From the NCBI GenBank assembly GCA_050187875.1, contig JBFWXB010000002.1:124001-188000 (forward strand): a stretch of 64,000 nt of DNA, in the 5' to 3' direction. How positions within the stretch are numbered: the stretch's first letter is position 1; each line of letters begins with the position of its first letter. This document shows, piece after piece, positions 17,003-25,399 of the stretch. This stretch comes from JAFKKS01 sp050187875. GTDB lineage: Bacteria > Pseudomonadota > Alphaproteobacteria > Rhizobiales > Xanthobacteraceae. Made by a program: the position numbers and the translations under genes. The notes beneath the pieces are model-generated. The model was not told where the DNA came from and did no database searches. It worked only from the letters and a program-made list of their open reading frames with translations.

Positions 17003-18382
17003 TCAGCCCGCGACTTCCTTGATGCGGGCGATCAATTCGTCGACCGCCTTTTCGACCGGCACCTTCTCGCTCACCACCCGGTTCATCGCCTTCGCCCAGA
17101 CGTTCTCGTTGTTGAGGATGGTGAATTTGTAGTTCTTGGTGAAGTCGAAAGGTGCAGTGCCGCCCATGAACTGGTTGTAGACGGCCTTGCGGTGGCGATC
17201 GGCCTGCCAGAAGGCGCTCTTCTGGCCGGCGGTCGTGACCGGGAACCAGCGTCCAAGCGCGCCTTCGACGTAAGGCTGGAGATTTTCCTCCTGCAGCAGG
17301 AAGCTCACGAACTCCTTCGCCCGCTTCTTGTTCTTGGCGTTCGCGAAGATCACACCGGTCTTGACATCGGAGCGATATTTGATCGCCGAGCCGTCCGGCT
17401 TCTTCGGGAAGGCCGCTGTGATGATCGTTTCCTCATACGCCTTCTTGCCGGCCGCGCGCTGCTCTGGTGTGAGCGCCGGATTTTGCGAGTCCTCGAACCA
17501 TTTCGCGGCGATCGAAATGGTGAAGTTGTGCGTCATCACCGTCGTCTTGTTGTGGAAGGCAACGTTGTTGTCCGGGTCCTTCCAGGTCGTCGACGACGGC
17601 GGCGTGCAGCCTTTCACATAGACGTCGGTGTAGTCCTTCAGCGCCGAAACCAGGCCCTTCTTCACATTGGGATCGTCGACGAGAAGCTTTCCGTCGTCGT
17701 CGACGAGCTTGACGTTATAGGCGTCCATGAACGTGTAGAACGACTGAAAGGAGTCGGTGGACTCCACACCCATCGGCTGGCCGATGCCGTAGATACGCTG
17801 CCCGGTCGCCTTGCGCGACGCCGGCTGCACCTTGTTGCACCAGAACGAGAAATATTCCTTCCATGTGGTCGGGATATCGCTCTCTTTGAAGCCGGCCTGC
17901 TCCAGCATGTCCTTCCAGATCTGGACATGCATGGTCTGCTGCTTGAGCGGGAAGCCGTAATAGCCCTTCTTCTTGGTCTGGTCGTTGTAGAGATACGTGG
18001 TTTCGAGCGTATTCGGCGCGAACGCGTCCTTCATCGGCAGAAGAATGTCGGAGAGGTCCTCAAGCTTGCCCTCGAAGGCCCACTTGCCGCCGGCCTGGAC
18101 GTCATAGCTGTCCGAATAAGCGACGTCCGGCACGGTGCCGGAGTCGAGAGCGGCGACCGTCTTCGGGATCATGTCCTGGATCGCATATTGCGACAGCTCG
18201 ACCTTGACCCCGCTCTTGGCCTCGAATTTCTTGATGGCAGCAAGCAGGGCGTCGTCTTCCGACTTGTAGAAGCCCTTGCCCCACCAGATCGTCATCGTTT
18301 CCTGTGCGCGCAGCGACGTCGAGGCCAACAAGGCCGCGCCGCAGATCAGCGCGCCGGCGAGACGCGCAAGCTTCATGTCCAT
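17003..18382 (-). CDS. Carbohydrate-type extracellular solute-binding protein (family 1)
   Basis: A 459-residue periplasmic receptor with a Sec signal (KLARLAGALICGAALLAS, cleavage near LRAQETM). The mature start TIWWGKGFYKSEDDALLAAIKKF and the hinge segment PDVAYSDSYDVQAGGKWAFEGKLEDL fit family 1 sugar receptors. It is about 50 residues longer than MalE. AGGGAG sits about 6 bases before the ATG at 18382. It leads a three-gene group with two permeases. The ligand is unknown; several Trp/Tyr residues near the cleft fit a sugar or polyol. Confidence 0.9.
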   Translation of the reverse strand: MDMKLARLAGALICGAALLASTSLRAQETMTIWWGKGFYKSEDDALLAAIKKFEAKSGVKVELSQYAIQDMIPKTVAALDSGTVPDVAYSDSYDVQAGGKWAFEGKLEDLSDILLPMKDAFAPNTLETTYLYNDQTKKKGYYGFPLKQQTMHVQIWKDMLEQAGFKESDIPTTWKEYFSFWCNKVQPASRKATGQRIYGIGQPMGVESTDSFQSFYTFMDAYNVKLVDDDGKLLVDDPNVKKGLVSALKDYTDVYVKGCTPPSSTTWKDPDNNVAFHNKTTVMTHNFTISIAAKWFEDSQNPALTPEQRAAGKKAYEETIITAAFPKKPDGSAIKYRSDVKTGVIFANAKNKKRAKEFVSFLLQEENLQPYVEGALGRWFPVTTAGQKSAFWQADRHRKAVYNQFMGGTAPFDFTKNYKFTILNNENVWAKAMNRVVSEKVPVEKAVDELIARIKEVAG

Positions 18383-18543
18383 GATCGACTCCCTTAGCGT
18401 GCGTTCTTTTTTCAGCCGTCCGTCAAGGAAGTGCTGGCGCGGAGCGGCCAGGGGCCTTCGCCCCTCATCTCCTTGTACGATGACCTGACAACTCGGTCAA
18501 CGCGCGGCTTCGCCGCGGCACGCTTCGTCAGTGCGGCCGATCC

Positions 18544-19323
18544 TCAGTGCAGGATCTGACTGAGGAAGAGCTTCGTTCGCTCGTGCTGCGGATGGGCGAA
18601 GAATTCGTTGGGCTCGTTCGCTTCAACGATCTGACCGGCATCCATGAAGATGACGCGGTTCGCCACCTGCCGTGCGAAGCCCATCTCGTGGGTCACGCAC
18701 AGCATGGTCATGCCGTCCTCCGCGAGGCGCACCATGGTGTCGAGCACCTCCTTGACCATTTCAGGGTCGAGGGCGGAGGTCGGCTCATCGAACAGCATTA
18801 TCTTCGGGTTCATGCAGAGCGCGCGCGCGATCGCGACGCGCTGCTGCTGGCCGCCGGAAAGTTGCCCCGGATATTTGTTCGCCTGCTCCGGGATCTTCAC
18901 CCGGGTCAGGTATTTCATCGCCACCTCTTCCGCGTCCTTCTTCGGCATCTTGCGCACCCAGATGGGCGCGAGCGTGCAGTTCTCCATGACCGTGAGATGC
19001 GGAAACAGATTGAAATGCTGGAACACCATGCCGACTTCGCGGCGGATCTCGTCGATCTTCTTGAGATCGTTCGTGAGCTCGATGCCGTCGACGACGATGC
19101 GGCCCTGCTGATGCTCCTCCAGCCGGTTGATGCAGCGGATCATCGTGGACTTGCCGGAGCCCGACGGTCCGCAGATGACGATGCGCTCGCCACGCTGAAC
19201 CTTCAGGTTGATGTCGCGCAGGACGTGAAAATCGCCGTACCACTTATGCACCGCGTCGAGGTCGACGGCAGCCTTGCCGTTCGATGCGGCAGTGGGAGCA
19301 ACGGCGGGAACAGTCTGGTTCAT
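18544..19323 (-). CDS. aapP: General amino acid ABC transporter ATP-binding protein AapP
   Basis: A 259-residue ATPase with Walker A CGPSGSGKSTM, Q-loop VGMVFQHFNLFPHLTV, signature LSGGQQQRVAIARAL and Walker B IMLFDEPTSALDPEM. The polar amino acid (GlnQ/AapP) subfamily is shown by EEHQQGRIVVDGIELTNDLKKI. ATG at 19323 lies 20 bp after the aapM stop; an in-frame extension upstream overlaps aapM and is rejected. It is the last gene of aapJQMP. It energises uptake of a wide range of L-amino acids. Confidence 0.95.
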   Translation of the reverse strand: MNQTVPAVAPTAASNGKAAVDLDAVHKWYGDFHVLRDINLKVQRGERIVICGPSGSGKSTMIRCINRLEEHQQGRIVVDGIELTNDLKKIDEIRREVGMVFQHFNLFPHLTVMENCTLAPIWVRKMPKKDAEEVAMKYLTRVKIPEQANKYPGQLSGGQQQRVAIARALCMNPKIMLFDEPTSALDPEMVKEVLDTMVRLAEDGMTMLCVTHEMGFARQVANRVIFMDAGQIVEANEPNEFFAHPQHERTKLFLSQILH

Positions 19324-19343
19324 GATCGGCGTCCTTTGGATTC

Positions 19344-20534
19344 TCAGCGGCGATCGGCACGGGCAAGCCGCGCTTCGACGTTCTTGGCGTAACGGGACAT
19401 TCCGTAGCAGAAGATGAAATAGAAGATGGCGGCGAACACATACCCGGTGGCGCTCGTCACCGGTGTCGCCCATTTCGGGTCGATGCGCGCGGCCTCGATC
19501 GTCTTGAGCAGATCGAAGATGCCGACGACGAAGACGAGCGTCGTGTCCTTGAACAGGCCGATATAGGTGTTGACGATGTTGGGCACGGTGATCTTGAGCG
19601 CCTGCGGCAAGATGATGAGGCGCATCATCTGCCAGTAGCCAAGGCCAACGGCCATCGCGCCTTCATACTGCCCTTTCGGGATGGCCTGCAGGCCCGCGCG
19701 CACGACCTCGGCCATATAGGCCGACGAGAACATCGCGATGCCGACGAGAGCACGCAACAGCTTGTCCGGCGACCACGCCTCAGGCACGAAGAGCGGCAGC
19801 ATGACGCTCGCCATGAAGAGCACCGTGATCAGCGGCACGCCGCGCACGAACTCGATATATATCACCGAGAACAGCTTCACCGCCGGCATGTGCGAGCGCC
19901 GGCCGAGCGCCAGCAGAATGCCGAACGGCAGCGAGCACACGATGCCGACGGTCGCGACCACGATGGTGACGAGAATGCCGCCCCAGAGCGTCGTATCGAC
20001 GGTGCGCAAGCCGATGAGAGGCCAACCGCGCAACAGAATGAACGACGCGATCGGCAGGATGACGAAGAAGTAAAAGGCGCCGATATCGCGGCGCGGCGCG
20101 CTCAAGCGCAGCAGCCAGAGCACGCCGATCGCCAGCATCGCGAAGAAGATATCGACACGCCAGCGCTCAGGGATCGGATAGGAGCCGTACACGAAATAGG
20201 CGAGACGCTCGCGCACGAAAGCCCAGCAGGCGCCGACTTCCGGCCGCGCCGCCGTTTCCAGGCACGCTTCGCGATCGGCGCCGCTCCAAACCGCATCGAC
20301 CAGCGCGAACTTGATGATCGGCGGAATGATCCACAGCGCCAGCAGAATGATGACGATCGAGAGGAGCGCATCCTTCGGCGTGGCGAAGAAATTCTTGCGC
20401 AGCCACCCCCACGCCCCGCGCTCGCCCAGCGGCGGCGGTAGCGCCTCGACCGGCACGTCGCGGATATAAGCGATGCTGTGTTCAGGATCGAGCTTGGCGA
20501 CTTCAGCTTCCGTTGTGGTCGCGGATATCGACAT
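19344..20534 (-). CDS. aapM: General amino acid ABC transporter permease AapM
   Basis: A 396-residue permease of the His/Glu/Gln/Arg/opine type. AapM proteins are longer than E. coli homologues because of extra N-terminal helices, and that is seen here: a cytoplasmic N-terminus to about residue 50, then a periplasmic Cys-containing region (DREACLETAARPEVGACWAF). The permease core has FVRGVPLITVLFMASV and YQxGAMAVGLGYWQMMRLIILPQA-like coupling. It lies 2 bp after aapQ. It forms a heterodimer with AapQ. Confidence 0.94.
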   Translation of the reverse strand: MSISATTTEAEVAKLDPEHSIAYIRDVPVEALPPPLGERGAWGWLRKNFFATPKDALLSIVIILLALWIIPPIIKFALVDAVWSGADREACLETAARPEVGACWAFVRERLAYFVYGSYPIPERWRVDIFFAMLAIGVLWLLRLSAPRRDIGAFYFFVILPIASFILLRGWPLIGLRTVDTTLWGGILVTIVVATVGIVCSLPFGILLALGRRSHMPAVKLFSVIYIEFVRGVPLITVLFMASVMLPLFVPEAWSPDKLLRALVGIAMFSSAYMAEVVRAGLQAIPKGQYEGAMAVGLGYWQMMRLIILPQALKITVPNIVNTYIGLFKDTTLVFVVGIFDLLKTIEAARIDPKWATPVTSATGYVFAAIFYFIFCYGMSRYAKNVEARLARADRR

Positions 20535-20536
20535 GA

Positions 20537-21736
20537 TCAGCGCTCCACGATCGCCATGCGGGAATTGAAGATGTTCATCGCGAGCGAGGTGGTGAGGCTG
20601 ATCGTGAGATACACCGCCATCGTAATCGCGACGACCTCGACGGCCTGGCCCGTCTGATTGAGGACGGTGCCGGTGAACACCTGCACGAGGTCGGGATAAC
20701 CGACCGCGACCGCCAAGCTCGAGTTCTTCGTGAGGTTCAAATATTGACTCGTCAGCGGCGGAATGATCACGCGCATCGCTTGCGGGATGACGACAAGGCG
20801 CAACGTCGTCCCCGAACGCAAGCCCAGCGCATTCGCCGCTTCGGTCTGTCCTTTCGACACCGCGAGGATGCCGGCGCGCACCACCTCGGCGATGAAGGCC
20901 GCGGTGTAGGTGACAAGTCCGAACAACAAGGCCACGAATTCAGGCAGCACCTCAATGCCGCCGCGAATATTGAAACGACCTTTCTCCGGATAGGAGAACG
21001 CGACACTGACTTCGCCCGAGAGCAGAATCAACAGCGGCAGACCGATGAACAGCGCAAGCGTCACCCAAAGAATCGGCGCTTGTTGTCCAGTTCGCTCCTG
21101 GCGCTTCTTCGCCCATATGCGGAACGCGATCGAGCCGATCAACGCGACGATCAGCGCGCCGGCCATGAGCTTGCCGCCGGAATGGAAGATCGGCGACGGA
21201 AAGAAAAGGCCGCGGTTGTTGAGAAAAAAGCTGCCGCCGATCGCGTAGCTATCACGCAGATCCGGCAATGCTTTGAGCACGGCATTATACCAGAACAACA
21301 ATTGCAGCAGCAGCGGCAGATTGCGGATCAGTTCGACATAGCCGTTGGCAACGCGCGCGACGAGCAGATTGCGGGAGAGCCGGGCGATGCCGACAAGGAA
21401 TCCCAAGATCGTTGCGAGGACGATGCCGACGCCGGCGACCAGCAGCGTGTTGAGGAGACCGACCCAGAAGGCAGTGCCATAGCTCGAGGCCTGCGAGGAA
21501 TATTCGATCAGCGTCTGACTGATGTCGAAACCGGCGGTGTGCTCCCAGAACCCGAAGCCTGACGCGATCTTCGCACGCGCCAGGTTGTCGATGGCGTTCT
21601 TCGCGGCTTCGTAGACGAGAAAGGCGATGATCGCGCACAGAAAAATCTGATAGGCGACCGCGCGCACCTTGGGATTACGGAACGGCGAGACCTTCGGCGG
21701 TCCGGCCGATGATCTGACATCTTGCGCAAGGCTCAT
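20537..21736 (-). CDS. aapQ: General amino acid ABC transporter permease AapQ
   Basis: A 399-residue permease with the AapQ-specific opening FRNPKVRAVAYQIFLCAIIAFL and the periplasmic RAKIASGFGFWEHTAGFDISQTLI motif. The coupling loop is GQTEAANALGLRSGTTLRLVVIPQA. The start at ATG 21736 was chosen because the in-frame GTG further upstream lies in the hairpin-bearing leader. A 210-bp gap separates it from aapJ. Confidence 0.94.
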   Translation of the reverse strand: MSLAQDVRSSAGPPKVSPFRNPKVRAVAYQIFLCAIIAFLVYEAAKNAIDNLARAKIASGFGFWEHTAGFDISQTLIEYSSQASSYGTAFWVGLLNTLLVAGVGIVLATILGFLVGIARLSRNLLVARVANGYVELIRNLPLLLQLLFWYNAVLKALPDLRDSYAIGGSFFLNNRGLFFPSPIFHSGGKLMAGALIVALIGSIAFRIWAKKRQERTGQQAPILWVTLALFIGLPLLILLSGEVSVAFSYPEKGRFNIRGGIEVLPEFVALLFGLVTYTAAFIAEVVRAGILAVSKGQTEAANALGLRSGTTLRLVVIPQAMRVIIPPLTSQYLNLTKNSSLAVAVGYPDLVQVFTGTVLNQTGQAVEVVAITMAVYLTISLTTSLAMNIFNSRMAIVER

Positions 21737-21768
21737 GCCGCTCCCCCAGAGCGTTGAGTGACTGCTTT

Positions 21769-21785
21769 GGCCGGCTCCACCGGCC
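21769..21785 (-). other. Stem-loop in the aapJ-aapQ intercistronic region
   Basis: GGCCGG at 21769-21774 pairs with CCGGCC at 21780-21785 around CTCCA. A second, weaker hairpin (GGCAG with CTGCC) lies at 21863-21876. The 210-bp gap carries no credible gene. Such hairpins after a binding-protein gene usually protect its mRNA or reduce read-through into the permease genes. Confidence 0.45.
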
Positions 21786-21946
21786 GGTCTTCTCGAGGGC
21801 ACGCAAACGTCGTGCCGCCGTCGTCTTCTATCGTCCTCGTGCGCTTTGCTGGCGATGACCGCGGCAGGCCTCTGCCCGCCGCAGTCTCTATGCTGTCAGG
21901 TAGCGCGCGCCCCTCCCAGACCGCGCGTCACCTTCATCCTACAACG

Positions 21947-22963
21947 TTATCGTACCGGCGGCGCGTATTGCAGCCCGCCTTTCGTCCAAAGTGCATTGAG
22001 GCCACGGGCGATCTTCAGCGGTGAGCCCTGCCCCACATTGCGCTCGAAGATTTCGCCGTAATTGCCGACGTGCTTGATGATGCGCACCGCCCAGTCCTTC
22101 GTCAGGCCGAGCTGCTCGCCATAAGCGCCCTCGGTGCCGAGCAGACGCTTCACGTCCGGATTTTCGGACTTCAGCATGTCGTTGACGTTGGCCTTGGTGA
22201 CGCCGAGCTCTTCGGCGTTGAGCAGCGCGAAGTGCACCCATTTCACGATGTCGAACCATTGATCGTCGCCATGACGGACGGACGGACCGAGCGGCTCCTT
22301 CGAAATGATCTCGGGCAGAACGATATGATCGTCCGGCTTCGCGAGGCGCAGGCGCTCCGAGTAGAGGCCTGAGGCGTCGGTCGTGAACGCGTCGCAGCGT
22401 CCGGCGTCATAGGCTTTCACGGTTTCGTCGGCATTCGCAAACGTCACCGTCTTGAGCTTCATCTTGTTGGCGCGGAAGTAGTCGGCGAGGTTGAGCTCCG
22501 TCGTCGTGCCCTGCTGGACGCAGACGGCCGCGTCGTTGAGCTCGAGCGCTGAATTCACCTTCAACGCCTTGCGAACCATGAAGCCCTGGCCGTCATAGTA
22601 GTTGACGCCCGTGAAGTTCAGGCCGAGCGAGGTATCGCGCGAGCTCGTCCACGTCGTGTTACGGATGAGCACGTCGGCATCGCCCGACTGCAGCGACGTG
22701 AAGCGATCCTTCGCCGTGAGCGGAATGAATTTCACTTTGGTCGGATCGTCGAAGATCGCGGCTGCAATCGCGCGGCAATAATCGACGTCGAGACCGGTCC
22801 AATTGCCTTGCGCATCCGGCAGGCCAAATCCGGCAAGGCCGGCGTTCGAGCCGCAATTTAAAATGCCGCGCGACTTGACGGTGTTAAGCGTCTGAGCCGA
22901 CGCCGTCGCGGCCGTCAGGCCAAGGGCGGCTGTCAGAGCCAACGTTTTAATGACGCGTTTCAT
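21947..22963 (-). CDS. aapJ: General L-amino acid-binding periplasmic protein AapJ
   Basis: A 338-residue receptor with a Sec signal (MKRVIKTLALTAALGLTAATASA, cleavage before QTLNTV). Conserved AapJ/BztA segments are visible: VKSRGILNCGSNAG, LDVDYCRAIAAAIFDD, SLQSGDADVLIRNTTWT and YDGQGFMVRK. The two cysteines (NCG and DYC) are typical of the family. The ATG at 22963 is the first codon of the signal peptide. The gene is divergent from metC over a 237-bp shared upstream region and leads aapJQMP. Confidence 0.95.
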   Translation of the reverse strand: MKRVIKTLALTAALGLTAATASAQTLNTVKSRGILNCGSNAGLAGFGLPDAQGNWTGLDVDYCRAIAAAIFDDPTKVKFIPLTAKDRFTSLQSGDADVLIRNTTWTSSRDTSLGLNFTGVNYYDGQGFMVRKALKVNSALELNDAAVCVQQGTTTELNLADYFRANKMKLKTVTFANADETVKAYDAGRCDAFTTDASGLYSERLRLAKPDDHIVLPEIISKEPLGPSVRHGDDQWFDIVKWVHFALLNAEELGVTKANVNDMLKSENPDVKRLLGTEGAYGEQLGLTKDWAVRIIKHVGNYGEIFERNVGQGSPLKIARGLNALWTKGGLQYAPPVR

Positions 22964-23200
22964 GACCTGAGATTCTCCCATTATCTGCTGGTCGGACGTG
23001 TGTGATCGGATCGGTGGGCTCGCGCTCCCAAAAGAGCTACGATGTTTCTTCGCTAAGCCGCCGTCAGTGCGGTGGCTGGTCCCCTCCCATCGGTCCGGCT
23101 TCCAACATCTGAGAACGATCGCCCTATCAAGGTCAAGGGGTTGACCCAATTACGCCATGCCGCGGTAAATGCGCGCGCGAAGCAGAGGCTAAGGAAAAGC

Positions 23201-24400
23201 ATGACAAACAAGGACACCGGGGCGGCAGGCACGCTGAAGCCCGATACGCAGCTGGTCGTCGCCGGGCGCGATCCTTGCGCTCAGCATGGCTTCGTGAACA
23301 CGCCGATCTATCGCGGGTCGACCGTTCTTTATCCCACCGCCGACGACTTCCTGAAACGGAACCGCCGCTACACTTACGGCACGCGCGGCACGCCGACGAT
23401 CGACTCTCTCGAGACAGCCTGGAGCGAGTTGAGCGGCGCGGCCGGCACGGTCGTCGTCCCTTCAGGGCTTGCCGCCATCACCGTGGCGCTTCTCTCCTGC
23501 CTGAATGCGGGCGACCATCTGCTGGTTACGGATTCTGTATACCGTCCGACCCGCAATTTCTGTGACAACGTGCTCAAGCGCTTCGGCGTGACCACGACCT
23601 ATTACGACCCGCTGATCGGCGCCGGCATCGCCGACCTCATGCAGCCGAACACGCGCGCGGTGTTCACCGAGTCCCCGGGCTCGCAGTCGTTCGAGATTCA
23701 GGACGTGCCGGCAATCGCCATAGCCGCACATAAGCACGATGCGGTTGTTCTCCTCGACAACACCTGGGCGACGCCGTTGTTCTTTTCTCCCCATGAGCAT
23801 GGCGCTGACATCGCGATCGAAGCCGGCACCAAATATCTCGGTGGCCACTCGGACCTCCTGATGGGCCTTGTGACGGCGAACACGCGCTGCTGGAAGGCGC
23901 TCCGCGACACGTTCGATAATTTTGCGATGTGCACCAGCGGCGAGGATGCGTTCCTTGCGCTTCGCGGGCTGAGGACGCTGAGCTTGCGCCTGCAGCATCA
24001 CCAGGCCTCGGCGCTCGCCGTCGCGGGCTGGCTGGCGCAGCGCCCCGAGGTCCTGCGCGTGATGCATCCGGCGCTCGAAAGCGATCCGGGGCACGCGTTG
24101 TGGAAACGCGACTTCAAGGGCGCGACCGGCCTGTTCAGTGTCGTCCTCAAGCCGGTGCCGGACGTCGCGACACACGCGTTCATCAATGCCTTAAAACTGT
24201 TCGGCATCGGCGCCTCATGGGGCGGCTTCGAAAGCCTGCTGATTCCGTTCGATTGCCGCGACTACCGCACAGCGACGCCGTGGAACCCCGGCGGCCCGAC
24301 GGTGCGCATTCATATCGGCCACGAGGACGTGGGCGACCTTATCGCCGATCTGGAGCAGGGATTTGCGGCGCTTGCGCGCGCGGTCCAGAGTTCGTCCTAA
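23201..24400 (+). CDS. metC: Cystathionine beta-lyase
   Basis: A 399-residue PLP enzyme of the Cys/Met metabolism family that cleaves cystathionine to homocysteine. The PLP lysine is in EAGTKYLGGHSDLLMG; YTYGTRGTPTIDSLE and the phosphate-binding SGLAAITVALLS are also intact. ATG 23201 follows TAAGGAAAAGC and is in line with family length; the frame open upstream to 23072 lacks homology features. It is divergent from aapJ, an arrangement I recall from Rhizobium genomes. It ends in a 4-base convergent overlap with the PAP2 gene. Confidence 0.93.
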   Translation: MTNKDTGAAGTLKPDTQLVVAGRDPCAQHGFVNTPIYRGSTVLYPTADDFLKRNRRYTYGTRGTPTIDSLETAWSELSGAAGTVVVPSGLAAITVALLSCLNAGDHLLVTDSVYRPTRNFCDNVLKRFGVTTTYYDPLIGAGIADLMQPNTRAVFTESPGSQSFEIQDVPAIAIAAHKHDAVVLLDNTWATPLFFSPHEHGADIAIEAGTKYLGGHSDLLMGLVTANTRCWKALRDTFDNFAMCTSGEDAFLALRGLRTLSLRLQHHQASALAVAGWLAQRPEVLRVMHPALESDPGHALWKRDFKGATGLFSVVLKPVPDVATHAFINALKLFGIGASWGGFESLLIPFDCRDYRTATPWNPGGPTVRIHIGHEDVGDLIADLEQGFAALARAVQSSS

Positions 24401-25260
24401 GCAAACGCTCGGCGCACCAGCTTGACGACGCGAGCCACGGACGGTCCCGGTAGCGCTTCGACGCGGCGGTCGGCCGTGACGTGGAAGGCCAGACGCCGCA
24501 CCGCGAACCAGTTGCGCACGACCATTGCGCCAAGCGTCCCGACGAGCGCGGCAGCGAGCACGTCGCTCGGATAATGCGCCGAGACGACAATGCGGCTCAC
24601 GCCGATGACGCACGCCAATCCCCAGACCGGCCAGCGCAGCCGTGGATAGAGCGCCGCCACGGCGAAGGCGGTCGCGAAGGCGGTCGTGGTGTGGCCGGAG
24701 GGCAGGCTCGCGTAGATCGGATCCCAGCCGAAGGGATGGAATCGCAGCGGTCCACCCTGTTCGAAGAGATAGGGTCGCGCGCGGCCGATGATGCGCTTGA
24801 CGATGGTCACGACCACCCCCGGCACCGCAACCGCCATGAAGACGTAGCCGAGCCGCGCGACGACTGCCGCCGCGACGAGTTGCCCGACGCGCCCGATCGC
24901 CGGCGACGAGATCAGCGCCGCCGCGACAACGGCAATGAACAGAGGCGTCAGAACCCATCCGGATTGGCCAGCGTCCGTAATGTGCTCGAATGTCGAGACC
25001 AGCCACGGCGCCAACGTGCGCTGCGCCGCGATCACGCGGCCGTCGAGCACGAACATGGTCAGCGCGATCAGCGTAACCGCCCCGCCCCCCATGAGGAGCA
25101 GAAGGGCCGGCCGCGTCGTCAGCGGCCAGCGTTGATCGGACCGGATGCGCCGAAACGACACCATCGACCAGGCCCAACGCAGAAGGTTGGCCACGGCTTG
25201 TCGCAGCAGCGCGCTCACAGCGCGCGGCGCGGGGACCCGGAAATCAGCGACGACACTCAT
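24397..25260 (-). CDS. PAP2-family membrane phosphatase
   Basis: A 287-residue inner-membrane protein with about six helices. All three phosphatase motifs are present: KRIIGRARP, SLPSGHTTT and SRIVVSAHYPSDV. These give the catalytic His pair in the periplasmic face of the membrane. Likely substrates are phosphatidic acid, phosphatidylglycerol phosphate or undecaprenyl pyrophosphate; the motifs do not choose. ATG at 25260 has AGGA about 6 bases upstream. In-frame sequence upstream to 25347 has no sensible composition. Confidence 0.9.
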   Translation of the reverse strand: MSVVADFRVPAPRAVSALLRQAVANLLRWAWSMVSFRRIRSDQRWPLTTRPALLLLMGGGAVTLIALTMFVLDGRVIAAQRTLAPWLVSTFEHITDAGQSGWVLTPLFIAVVAAALISSPAIGRVGQLVAAAVVARLGYVFMAVAVPGVVVTIVKRIIGRARPYLFEQGGPLRFHPFGWDPIYASLPSGHTTTAFATAFAVAALYPRLRWPVWGLACVIGVSRIVVSAHYPSDVLAAALVGTLGAMVVRNWFAVRRLAFHVTADRRVEALPGPSVARVVKLVRRAFA

Positions 25261-25399
25261 GGAACGTCCTAGTGACACGTTACAAGGCCGCCGCCGCAGC
25301 GTCGGATGGACATCATCGTTCTGATGGCGCAACACAATATATACCAAAATTCCTAAGAAATGCGCAGTTTCCCAATACCTCCGGACCGCTGTAGCGCTC

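Noticed and set aside
22964..23200. SAM-II type riboswitch before metC
   Set aside because: I looked for the conserved pseudoknot pattern and could not find it.
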